Shown in pieces: positions 9,378 through 16,549 of a stretch of DNA of 64,000 bases. The position numbers and the translations under genes were made by a program. Under the pieces are notes generated by a model. It saw only the letters and a list, made by a program, of their open reading frames with translations, did no database searches and was not told where the DNA came from. The DNA lies in contig NZ_LMFQ01000024.1 in NCBI RefSeq assembly GCF_001426905.1, positions 378,669 to 442,668 on the forward strand, read 5' to 3'. Numbering within the stretch: the first letter of the stretch is position 1; each line of letters opens with the position of its first letter. This DNA is from Caulobacter sp. Root1455. Its GTDB lineage: Bacteria; Pseudomonadota; Alphaproteobacteria; Caulobacterales; Caulobacteraceae.

Positions 9378-10937
9378 ATGACCTTTCGCGCCCTCGCCCT
9401 GCCCTTGCTGGCCCTGGCCCTGCTGGCCACGCCCGTCACGGCCCAGACCCTGAAGGTCACCGGCGGCGAGATCGCCCAGGCCGCGCCGACGGCCGACGGC
9501 GTGCGGGTCTACAAGGGCCTGCCCTATGCGGCGCCGCCGGTCGGCGAGCGCCGCTGGAGGCCGCCCGAGCCCGTCCAGTCCTGGACCGGCGTGCGTCCGG
9601 TCGGCGCCTACGCCCCCAACTGCCTGCAGCCCAAGCGCTACGGCGACATCGATCCGTTCACGCCGTCGATGAGCGAGGACTGCCTCTATTTGAACGTCAG
9701 CACGGCCGCGAAGCCCGGCGAGAAACTGCCGGTGTTCTTCTGGATCCACGGCGGCGGCTACGGCGCCGGCTCGGGCGCCGAGCCCCGGCACGACGGCCAG
9801 GCCCTGGCCCGCAAGGGCGTGGTGGTGGTGACCATCAACTACCGCCTGGGCGTCTTCGGCTTCATGGCCCATCCGGAACTGACCGCCGAAAGCCCGCGCC
9901 ACGCCAGCGGCGACCAGGCCCTGGCCGACATGATCGCCGCCCTGCGCTGGGTGAAGGCCAACGCGGCGACGTTCGGCGGCGATCCGGGCAACGTGACCAT
10001 CGTCGGCGAGTCGGCGGGGTCGGACGCGGTCAGCCGGATGATGATCTCGCCGGAAGCCAGGGGTCTGTTCCACCGCGCCATCGGCGAGAGCGGCTCGGCC
10101 TTCTCGAGGACGGGCGACGAGCGGACCCTGGCCCAGGCCGAGGCCGTCGGCCAGGCCTTCGCCCAGTCGTTGGGCGGCGACGACCTGAAGCGGCTGCGCG
10201 CGCGGTCCTCGGCCGAGATCCTGGCCGCCTGGACCGCCCCCAACACCAATTTCGATTTCGGCCCAAACCTTGACGGCTGGATCCTGCCGGCCGCCGCCGC
10301 CCAGACCTTCGCCGCCCGCCGGCAGGCCGATGTGCCGCTGCTGGTCGGCTGGAACCGCGACGAGGGCAGCCTGATGCAGGGCGGCCTGTTCGGACCCGAG
10401 GGCCTGCGCCCGGTGCTGGCCGAGCGCTTCGGTCCCCGGATCGACGGAGCCCTGGCGCTGTATCCCGTCGACACGCCCGCCGCGGCCGCGGCCTCGCAAC
10501 AGACCTACGCCGGCGACGTCCGCATGGGCCTGCCGACCTGGCGCTGGGCCATGGCCCAGACCGCGACCGGCCAGTCGCCCGTCTATGTCTACCGCTTCGA
10601 TCAGGCGCCCAAGATTCCCGCCGACTGGTTCGGCGCGGCCAACAGCGGCAAGGATTTCGGGGCGTTCCACTCGGCCGACATCGTCTACGTGTTCGACCAT
10701 CCGGAGATCCTGAAGGCCTGGACCACCGACGCCGTCGACCGCCGCGTCGCGGATCAGATGTCGTCCTACTGGGTCAATTTCGCGCGCACCGGCGATCCGA
10801 ACGGACCCGGCCTGCCGGCCTGGACGCCCTACGCGCCGGACGCGCCGAAGAAGCTGCTGATCGGACCCGAGACGCGGCTGGTCGACGATCCGGACATCGC
10901 GCGACTGCGGCTGTTGGACAGCGCGGCCAAACCCTAG
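9378..10937 (+). CDS. Secreted type-B carboxylesterase
   Basis: 519-residue alpha/beta hydrolase of the carboxylesterase/cholinesterase family with a Sec signal peptide (residues 1-22, ending PVTAQ). Seen in order: KGLPYAAPPVGERRW near the N-terminus, SEDCLYLNV, the oxyanion loop FFWIHGGGYGAGS, the nucleophile elbow GESAGS with Ser212, and a C-terminal catalytic His probably in AFHSADIVYVF. It hydrolyses carboxylic esters in the periplasm or outside; the substrate is unknown. A repeat element precedes it and a hairpin follows. Confidence 0.88.
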   Translation: MTFRALALPLLALALLATPVTAQTLKVTGGEIAQAAPTADGVRVYKGLPYAAPPVGERRWRPPEPVQSWTGVRPVGAYAPNCLQPKRYGDIDPFTPSMSEDCLYLNVSTAAKPGEKLPVFFWIHGGGYGAGSGAEPRHDGQALARKGVVVVTINYRLGVFGFMAHPELTAESPRHASGDQALADMIAALRWVKANAATFGGDPGNVTIVGESAGSDAVSRMMISPEARGLFHRAIGESGSAFSRTGDERTLAQAEAVGQAFAQSLGGDDLKRLRARSSAEILAAWTAPNTNFDFGPNLDGWILPAAAAQTFAARRQADVPLLVGWNRDEGSLMQGGLFGPEGLRPVLAERFGPRIDGALALYPVDTPAAAAASQQTYAGDVRMGLPTWRWAMAQTATGQSPVYVYRFDQAPKIPADWFGAANSGKDFGAFHSADIVYVFDHPEILKAWTTDAVDRRVADQMSSYWVNFARTGDPNGPGLPAWTPYAPDAPKKLLIGPETRLVDDPDIARLRLLDSAAKP

Positions 10938-10951
10938 GCGCGGGGCTTGGA

Positions 10952-10981
10952 TCGGGGAAAGGCGCATGCGCCTGTCCCCGA
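10952..10981. terminator. Bidirectional hairpin between convergent genes
   Basis: Arms TCGGGGA and TCCCCGA enclose AGGCGC and GCGCCT. It sits between the convergent carboxylesterase and coiled-coil genes. No T-tract is present on either side, so it may be a weak or Rho-assisted terminator. Confidence 0.4.
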
Positions 10982-10987
10982 CACCGT

Positions 10988-11443
10988 CTACTTCCGCGCC
11001 GCCTTAATCGCCTTCTCGAGCGCGGCCCGCCGCGCCTGGAACCCCTCCGTCGCCGCCGCCTCCTCGGCGTCCAGCGCGGATCGTCGCTCGGCGAAGGCCA
11101 GCTCGGAGGCCTCGGCCTCGTCTTCGACGGCCTCGAGCTCCGCCTTCAGCCCCGCCAGCTTCTCGGCCCGCGCCGTCTCGGCCTTGGACGGCTTGCGCCG
11201 CGCCTTGGCGGGCAAGGCCTTCAGCGCCGCGCCAAGACCGCCGGCGGGCGTGGTGATCACCGTTTCCGGCGCGGCCACGGCGGCGTCGTGGTTCGGCCCC
11301 TCGGAGACCTCCTTGGCCGTGCCGTCCTTGAACAGGTCGCGGCCGACGTCCCAGGCCTCCAGGGCCTTGGCGCGCGAGGTCGCCGCCACGGTGTAGTCGT
11401 GGAGGCCGTCGGACCAGAAAAACACCTTGAGCTTGCGCGCCAT
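10988..11443 (-). CDS. Hypothetical coiled-coil protein, likely general-stress regulated
   Basis: 151 residues. The N-terminus MARKLKVFFWSDGLHDYTVAA followed by KALEAWDVGRDLFKDGTAKEV looks like a compact conserved alphaproteobacterial domain. Residues 80-151 are Ala/Glu/Lys-rich and predicted to be a long coiled coil. No enzyme motif is visible. A perfect EcfG/SigT-type promoter (GGAAC, 17 bases, CGTT) ends only 9 bases from the ATG, so the transcript would be nearly leaderless, or translation starts further in. It is divergent from the stress-type small gene at 11546. Confidence 0.7.
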   Translation of the reverse strand: MARKLKVFFWSDGLHDYTVAATSRAKALEAWDVGRDLFKDGTAKEVSEGPNHDAAVAAPETVITTPAGGLGAALKALPAKARRKPSKAETARAEKLAGLKAELEAVEDEAEASELAFAERRSALDAEEAAATEGFQARRAALEKAIKAARK

Positions 11444-11451
11444 GGTCTCCG

Positions 11452-11477
11452 AACGACCGGATAATCCAGGCCGTTCC
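11452..11477 (-). promoter_or_regulatory. EcfG (SigT) type general-stress promoter
   Basis: On the - strand the -35 element GGAAC (11477-11473) is separated by 17 bases from the -10 element CGTT (11455-11452). This is the consensus recognised by the alphaproteobacterial general-stress sigma factor EcfG/SigT. It points into the coiled-coil gene at 10988-11443. Confidence 0.6.
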
Positions 11478-11545
11478 GAAGGTTGGCTTTAGGAACCTCA
11501 CCCGCCGACGATGGATTTCCCCTCCACAGCGAATGGAGGACGACG

Positions 11546-11866
11546 ATGCCCCAGGGCGACAAGTCGAAATACACCGACAAGCAGGAGCGCAAGGCCGATC
11601 ACATCGCCGAGGGCTACGAGGAGCGCGGCGTCTCCGAGAAGGAAGCCGAGCGGCGGGCCTGGGCGACGGTCAACAAGGACGACGGCGGCGGCAAGGCCCC
11701 CGGCGGTTCGGGCCGCGGCAAGTCCACCGGCCACCCAGCGGCCCACAAGGGCGGCGAGAAGGGCGGCAAGGCGGCGGCCTCGCGCACGGCGGCGCAACGC
11801 TCGGCCTCGGCCAGGAAGGCGGCCGCGACCCGCAAGCGCAACGCCGAACACCACACGCGGCACTAG
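11546..11866 (+). CDS. Small Lys/Gly-rich protein of the 'plasmid stabilization protein' type
   Basis: 106 residues, extremely hydrophilic. The N-terminal block MPQGDKSKYTDKQERKADHI with YEERGVSEKEAERRAWATVNK is the signature of small proteins commonly annotated as plasmid stabilization or general-stress proteins in alphaproteobacteria. The rest is a Gly/Lys/Ala-rich tail likely to bind nucleic acid. There is no evidence of a toxin-antitoxin or partition role. A strong GGAGG SD is 7 bases upstream of the ATG at 11546. A partial EcfG-like box (GGAAC 11492-11496, 17 bases, GATT) may drive it, and it is followed by a co-oriented small gene. Confidence 0.75.
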   Translation: MPQGDKSKYTDKQERKADHIAEGYEERGVSEKEAERRAWATVNKDDGGGKAPGGSGRGKSTGHPAAHKGGEKGGKAAASRTAAQRSASARKAAATRKRNAEHHTRH

Positions 11867-11874
11867 GAGCGGCG

Positions 11875-12066
11875 ATGACCGACAAGATCAACAGCCCCGG
11901 CCGCGAGGCCAACGAGGCCTTGCCCGCCGGCGAGCGTCCCGGACTGGTCTCGGAGAAGGACACCAGGAAGACCGGCCAGAAGGAGCGCCGCACGGCCGGG
12001 CCGGACGGCGGCGACGCGACCGAGATCGGGAATACGTTCAAGGACGGTCCGGGCGGGCGGGTCTAA
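11875..12066 (+). CDS. Small hydrophilic hypothetical protein, 63 aa
   Basis: 63 residues (MTDKINSPGREANEALPAGE, then many Lys, Thr and Gly), probably disordered. It has an AGGAG SD and begins 8 bases after the stop of the 11546 gene, so the two are likely one operon. The composition resembles small stress-induced hydrophilins. No domain is recognised. Confidence 0.6.
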   Translation: MTDKINSPGREANEALPAGERPGLVSEKDTRKTGQKERRTAGPDGGDATEIGNTFKDGPGGRV

Positions 12067-12075
12067 ATCCCCCGC

Positions 12076-12360
12076 TCATCCCGGCGAAGGTCCGTTCCCT
12101 TCCGGAGGCTCGTCGGACGGGCGGTTCGACCGCTGCTCGGCCGCCGCCGCGAGCTTGCCGCGCAGGTCGTCGTCCAACATCAGCTCGGGCTTGGGCACGG
12201 GGTCGTCCTCGTCCACCGCGTCGTCGACCAGGGAGGCCGACAGCACCTGACGCAGGCGGTCGCCGAAACGGACGTCGTCCGGCGTGCCGGGCGCGGGCGG
12301 ATCGGCCAGAAACTCCAGGACCTCCGCCAGGGCGGCGGCGTTGTCGACGCGGTCGGTCAT
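12076..12360 (-). CDS. Hypothetical acidic protein, 94 aa
   Basis: 94 residues from ATG 12360 (SD GGAGA upstream). Acidic and predicted mostly helical (AALAEVLEFLADPP, then RFGDRLRQVLSASLVDD), with a Pro-rich C-terminus. An in-frame upstream ATG at 12402 lacks an SD and is rejected. It is convergent with the 11875 gene and divergent from rluF. Function not recognised. Confidence 0.55.
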   Translation of the reverse strand: MTDRVDNAAALAEVLEFLADPPAPGTPDDVRFGDRLRQVLSASLVDDAVDEDDPVPKPELMLDDDLRGKLAAAAEQRSNRPSDEPPEGNGPSPG

Positions 12361-12489
12361 GGGCGATCTCCGAGCCAAATGCATCGCAAGACCAACGGCC
12401 ACGCCGCCATCACGGTTGCGCGGCCCCGCCGACCGGCCCTAGACACGTTCGCGCCCCTTTGGCCCACCCACCTCTCTGGACGCCCGACC

Positions 12490-13257
12490 ATGGCCTGGAC
12501 CCGCCTCTATGACGAAGCCGAGCCGCAGCGCGTCAACCGCTGGCTGGCCCAGAACGGCGTCTGCTCGCGCCGCGAGGCCGAGGCCCTGATCAGTCAGGGC
12601 CTGGTGTCGATCGACGGCCAGCGGGTCGACGATGTCGGCCGCAAGATCGAGCCGGGCCAGACCCTGGTGCTGTCCGACCGCGCCCAGGCCCAGCTGGAAG
12701 GCGCCCTGACGGTGATGATCCACAAGCCGGTCGGCATCGTCTCGGCCCAGCCCGACACGGGCCAGGTCCCTGCCGTGCGCCTGCTGACCCGCGAGGCGCT
12801 GTTCGGCCAGAGCCCGGTCATCCCCGGCTTCAGCAACAATCTGGCGCCGGTCGGGCGCCTCGACATGGATTCGCGCGGCCTGCTGATCCTCTCGGAGGAC
12901 GGGGTGGTGGCCAAGGCGGTGATCGGCCCGGCCTCGGAGATGGAAAAGGAATATCTGGTCTGGGTCGACGGCTGGATCACCGACGAGAAGCTGGCCCTGC
13001 TGCGTCATGGCCTGGAGCTGGACGAGCGTGCGCTGCGCCCCGCCCAGGTCGAAGTCGTCGGCCGTCAGCAGCTGAAGTTCATCCTCAAGGAAGGCCGCAA
13101 CCGCCAGATTCGTCGGATGTGCGAGCTGGTCGAGCTGACCGTCGTCGACCTGCTGCGGATCCGCATCGGCGACCTGGTGCTGGGCGACCTGCCCGAGGGG
13201 CGCTGGCGGCCGCTGACCGCCGCCGAGCGCGCCTGCCTGATCAACCCCGCCCCCTGA
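12490..13257 (+). CDS. rluF: RNA pseudouridine synthase, RsuA family (RluF-like)
   Basis: 255-residue enzyme isomerising a uridine in rRNA. An N-terminal S4 RNA-binding domain (RVNRWLAQNGVCSRREAEALISQG, residues 12-60) precedes the RsuA-type catalytic domain, with Asp125 in GRLDMDSRGLL, then MEKEYLVWVD and the diagnostic EGRNRQIRRMCE. The S4 sequence and the HEKEYLV/NRQIRRMCE pattern match RluF (23S rRNA U2604) better than RsuA or RluB, but target specificity is inferred. The ATG at 12490 is chosen because the 37 codons upstream in frame are not protein-like. Confidence 0.85.
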   Translation: MAWTRLYDEAEPQRVNRWLAQNGVCSRREAEALISQGLVSIDGQRVDDVGRKIEPGQTLVLSDRAQAQLEGALTVMIHKPVGIVSAQPDTGQVPAVRLLTREALFGQSPVIPGFSNNLAPVGRLDMDSRGLLILSEDGVVAKAVIGPASEMEKEYLVWVDGWITDEKLALLRHGLELDERALRPAQVEVVGRQQLKFILKEGRNRQIRRMCELVELTVVDLLRIRIGDLVLGDLPEGRWRPLTAAERACLINPAP

Positions 13258-13392
13258 GCCCCATATTGACCGCCAACGCGGGCGGAGGCAGGGTCGCAAT
13301 ACCTCTTGGGAGATCGCGCCGGGAGGCTTAAGCCGGTCGTCCATCGCCTTCGGCCCAGCCCTTTCGACCAGCCGCTTTCAGTTCACGCAGCC

Positions 13393-14010
13393 ATGATCGC
13401 CATCACGCCCGCAGCCGCCCCACCGGTCCGCAAGAAGAACCGCAACCGCCACCGCAAGCCGGTGCGCGCGCTGCGGACCGTTCTGCCGGCCATCGCCATC
13501 GGCATGACGGTGGCGATCGTCGGCCAGGGCGTGATCCGCGCCCTGGCGGTCAAGCCCGCTCCGCCCTCCGCCGCCGCGCCGCTGCGCATGGACAATCCGC
13601 GCTTCACCGGCACCCTGAAGGACGGGCGAGCCTTCCTGATCACCGCCACCTCGGCGACCCGCGACCCCAGCAACGCCGACCAGGTGTTCCTGAAGAACCC
13701 GCAACTGACCCGCGGCTACGGCACGGACGCCCCCACCCACGTGGTCTCCAAGGACGGGGCCTACCAGGAGGAGAAGGGCTCGCTGCTGCTGACCGGCGAC
13801 GTCAAGATCGACAACGGCGCGGGCTACCAGTTCGCCTCGCAAAAGGCGCTGATCGACACCCGCACCGGCGATCTGGTCGGCGGGGCCCCCGTCGAGGGCG
13901 CGGGTCCCAACAGCGGCTCGATCCGGGCCGACGACTACACGGTCAGCGACAAGGGCGACCGGGTAGTGTTCAAGGGCCGGGTGCGCACGCGCCTCACGCC
14001 GCAACAGTGA
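13393..14010 (+). CDS. LptC-like LPS/lipid export protein
   Basis: 205 residues with one N-terminal membrane helix (about 28-50, after an Arg/Lys-rich cytoplasmic start) and a periplasmic beta-jellyroll-like region (NPRFTGTLKDGRAFLITATSA, GDVKIDNGAGYQF, VVFKGRVRTRL) typical of LptC/DUF1239. LptC bridges the LptB2FG ABC transporter and the periplasmic LptA. No lptA or lptB is adjacent. Instead the gene heads the sphingolipid operon and its stop overlaps the next start (GTGA), suggesting a dedicated role with the LptF/G pair at 25390-27680 in sphingolipid export. Confidence 0.78.
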   Translation: MIAITPAAAPPVRKKNRNRHRKPVRALRTVLPAIAIGMTVAIVGQGVIRALAVKPAPPSAAAPLRMDNPRFTGTLKDGRAFLITATSATRDPSNADQVFLKNPQLTRGYGTDAPTHVVSKDGAYQEEKGSLLLTGDVKIDNGAGYQFASQKALIDTRTGDLVGGAPVEGAGPNSGSIRADDYTVSDKGDRVVFKGRVRTRLTPQQ

Positions 14011-15191
14011 CCAACCCCGATCCGAAAGGGCCCGATCCGAAAGGACGGGGAGGCAGGCCCAGCGTCTGCTTCCTCTACATCGCCCAAACCCACCAGATCC
14101 TGCACAGCCTGCCGATCGCCATCGCCCTGGCCAAGGGCTGGCCCGACATCGACGTGCAGATCGCCACCACCACCCAGGAGCACCTGGACTATGTGCGCGA
14201 GCTGCTCGAGACCCTGAAGGTCCCGCCGATCCCGTCGCGGCTGCTGCCGCCGGCCTGGCTGCGGAGCCTGCGGCTGAAAGGCGCCAGCACGCCGCCCAAG
14301 GCGCTTATGCTGGCGGCCAACGCCCGGCGGCTGGCGCGCTACGACGCCGTCGTCACCCCCGAGCGCACCACGGCCCTGCTGCGCAAGCTGGGGGTCAAGG
14401 ACACCAAGCTGGTCTACACCCAGCACGGCGCGGGCGATCGCGGCGGGCCGTTCGAGCCGCGCCTCAAGCAGTTCGACCTGGTGATGGCCGCCGGGCCCAA
14501 GCAGCGCGACCGCATGCTCGACGAGGGCTGGGTCACGCCCCAGACCTGCGCCATGGTCGGCTACCCCAAGTTCGACATCATCGACGCCCTGCCCGGCTCG
14601 CCGCTGCCCGTCTTCGCGCAGGCCAAGCCGCTGGTGGTGTACAATCCGCACTTCCACCCGACCCTGGGCTCGTGGCCGAAGTGGGGTCGACGGATTCTCG
14701 AACAGTTCGCGGCGGACGACCGTTACAATCTGATCTTCGCGCCCCATATCCGGGTCTTCGAAGGCGCGGACCCCAGGACGATCGAGGCTTTGGCCCCGTT
14801 CGTCGGCCACCCGCGCATCCACCTCGACCTGGGCGGGCCGGCGGCGATTGACATGACCTACACCCGCGCGGCCGACATCTATCTGGGCGACGTCTCCAGC
14901 CAGGTCTACGAGTTCCTGCGCACGCCCAAGCCGTGCCTGTTCCTCAACCCCAGCCACGCCGACTGGCGCGGCGACGAGAGCTTCCATCACTGGCTCTACG
15001 GCCCCGTGGTCGACAGCCCCGAGGGCGTGGTCGACGCCGTCGCCTCGGCCCGGCGCGGGCACGGCGACTATGTCGAAGCCCAGAAGCGCGGGTTCGCCGA
15101 GAGCTTCGACCTGCGGGAAACGCCCTCGTCGGTTCGCGCCGCCCAGGCGATCGTCGATCGGTTGCCGGCGATGAAGCACGCCTCGAGATGA
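14007..15191 (+). CDS. CDP-glycerol glycerophosphotransferase (TagF)-like protein
   Basis: 394 residues with a GT-B-like fold. Features include YTQHGAGDRGGPFEPRLKQFDLVMAAGPKQRDRM in the middle, NPHFHPTLGSWPKWG, and the acceptor-side DIYLGDVSSQVYEFL, which matches the TagF/Wee consensus D...D.SS...E. Enzymes of this family transfer polyol-phosphate or sugars from CDP-activated donors. It is cytoplasmic with no signal. The GTG start overlaps the LptC-like stop, and its own stop overlaps the flippase start (ATGA). In this locus it may modify the lipid head group or an associated glycan; that role is inference. Confidence 0.7.
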   Translation: MTNPDPKGPDPKGRGGRPSVCFLYIAQTHQILHSLPIAIALAKGWPDIDVQIATTTQEHLDYVRELLETLKVPPIPSRLLPPAWLRSLRLKGASTPPKALMLAANARRLARYDAVVTPERTTALLRKLGVKDTKLVYTQHGAGDRGGPFEPRLKQFDLVMAAGPKQRDRMLDEGWVTPQTCAMVGYPKFDIIDALPGSPLPVFAQAKPLVVYNPHFHPTLGSWPKWGRRILEQFAADDRYNLIFAPHIRVFEGADPRTIEALAPFVGHPRIHLDLGGPAAIDMTYTRAADIYLGDVSSQVYEFLRTPKPCLFLNPSHADWRGDESFHHWLYGPVVDSPEGVVDAVASARRGHGDYVEAQKRGFAESFDLRETPSSVRAAQAIVDRLPAMKHASR

Positions 15192-16549
15192 GCAACGATT
15201 CCAAGGTCTTCAAACGGGTTTTGGCCAATGCCGGAACCCTGCTCGGAGGCCGCACCGTCAACGCCATCGTCAGCCTGGCCTATATCGCCCTGACCGCGCG
15301 CGGCCTGGGCGCGGTGCAGATGGGCGTGCTGGTGCTGATCAACGCCTACGCCCAGTTCCTGGGCGACGTGGCCAAGTTCCAGTCGTGGCAGACGGTGCTG
15401 CAGTACGGAACGAAGCCGTTGCTGACCGGCGACCGTCCCGGCTTCCAGCAGGTGCTGCGCTTCACCCTGTTGCTGGACCTGATCGGCGCAGCCGTCGGAG
15501 TCGTGCTGGGCGTCGGCGGCGCCCTGCTGCTGGGCTCGACCCTGGGCTGGCCGCGCGAACTGGCGCCGGCGGCGGCGCTCTACGCCCTGTCGATCGCCAT
15601 GATGACCTCGGCCACTTCTGTCGGCCTGCTGCGCCTGTTCGACCGCTTCCGGTTCCTGGCGGGCGAGCAGGCGGTCAGTTCGATCGTGCGCCTGGTGGGC
15701 TGCGCCGCGGCCTTCGCCCTCCACGCGCCGATCGGCTGGTTCCTGGTCGCCTGGGCGGCCGGCACCGTGGCCTCGTTCTTCTACGTGATGGGCGTGGCGC
15801 TCTGGGACCTGGCCCGCCGCGGCCTGCTGAAGGGCTTCACGTTCAGGGGGCCGACCAGCGAAGGCCTGCCCGGCGTCTGGAGCTTCGCTTGGGCCACCAA
15901 TTTCAGCGGCACGCTGGACACCGCCTTCACCCACGTCATCACCCTGGTGGTCGGCGCGGTGCTGGGCCCCACCCAGGCGGCGTTGTGGCGCGTGGGCCGG
16001 CAGGTGGCCGACGGCATGGCCAAGCCCGCCAAGCTGCTGACCCCCGCCCTCTATCCCGAACTGGCCAAGATGCGCGCCACCGGCGGCGAGGCGGCGATGC
16101 GCAAGCTGGCCGGGCAGGTCGGCCTGATGGGCGGCGGCGTGGCCGGGGTGCTGCTGCTGGTCTCGACGCTGTTCGGCGCCTCCATCCTGACCCTGGTGAT
16201 GGGCAAGCCGTTCGCCGCCGCCGCGCCGATCATGACCTGGCAGGTGGCCGCCGCCGCGATCGGCGTCCTGGCCCTGCCGCTGGAGCCGATGCTGGTCTCG
16301 CTGAACCGGGCGGGCGTGGCCCTGCGGGTGCGGCTGGTGGTCTGCGCCGTCTATCTGGCGGCGCTGGTTCCGACCATCAAGGCCCTTGGCCTGACAGGCG
16401 CCGGAGCCGCTCTTGTCGGGGCCGCCGCGGCCATGGCGATGGCCATGTTCTGGACCCTGCGCCGCAGCCTGGCCCGCGCGACCATCGTCGAAGGCGACGA
16501 ACAAACTTGCGCCGAAGGTCAAAACGGCGCCAAAGGCGTCTCCCAATGA
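15188..16549 (+). CDS. Wzx-like polysaccharide/lipid flippase (MOP superfamily)
   Basis: 453-residue integral membrane protein with about 12 to 14 hydrophobic helices. The N-terminal LLGGRTVNAIVSLAYIALTARGLG is typical of oligosaccharide flippases, as is the amphipathic FSGTLDTAFTHVITLVVGAVLGPTQAALWRVGRQ stretch. Such proteins flip lipid-linked intermediates across the inner membrane. It sits between the TagF-like and acyl-ACP synthetase genes with 4-base ATGA overlaps on both sides, so it is translated with the sphingolipid genes. It may flip a ceramide derivative or a glycan, which cannot be told from sequence. Confidence 0.8.
   Translation: MSNDSKVFKRVLANAGTLLGGRTVNAIVSLAYIALTARGLGAVQMGVLVLINAYAQFLGDVAKFQSWQTVLQYGTKPLLTGDRPGFQQVLRFTLLLDLIGAAVGVVLGVGGALLLGSTLGWPRELAPAAALYALSIAMMTSATSVGLLRLFDRFRFLAGEQAVSSIVRLVGCAAAFALHAPIGWFLVAWAAGTVASFFYVMGVALWDLARRGLLKGFTFRGPTSEGLPGVWSFAWATNFSGTLDTAFTHVITLVVGAVLGPTQAALWRVGRQVADGMAKPAKLLTPALYPELAKMRATGGEAAMRKLAGQVGLMGGGVAGVLLLVSTLFGASILTLVMGKPFAAAAPIMTWQVAAAAIGVLALPLEPMLVSLNRAGVALRVRLVVCAVYLAALVPTIKALGLTGAGAALVGAAAAMAMAMFWTLRRSLARATIVEGDEQTCAEGQNGAKGVSQ

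Noticed and set aside
11546..11866. Plasmid maintenance or toxin-antitoxin module
   Set aside because: The annotation style name is misleading; no partner toxin, ParA/ParB or replication gene is present, and an EcfG promoter suggests stress.
15385..16545. Long + strand extension upstream of the acyl-ACP synthetase
   Set aside because: Overlaps the flippase in another frame; the conserved protein starts at 16546 with an ATGA overlap.
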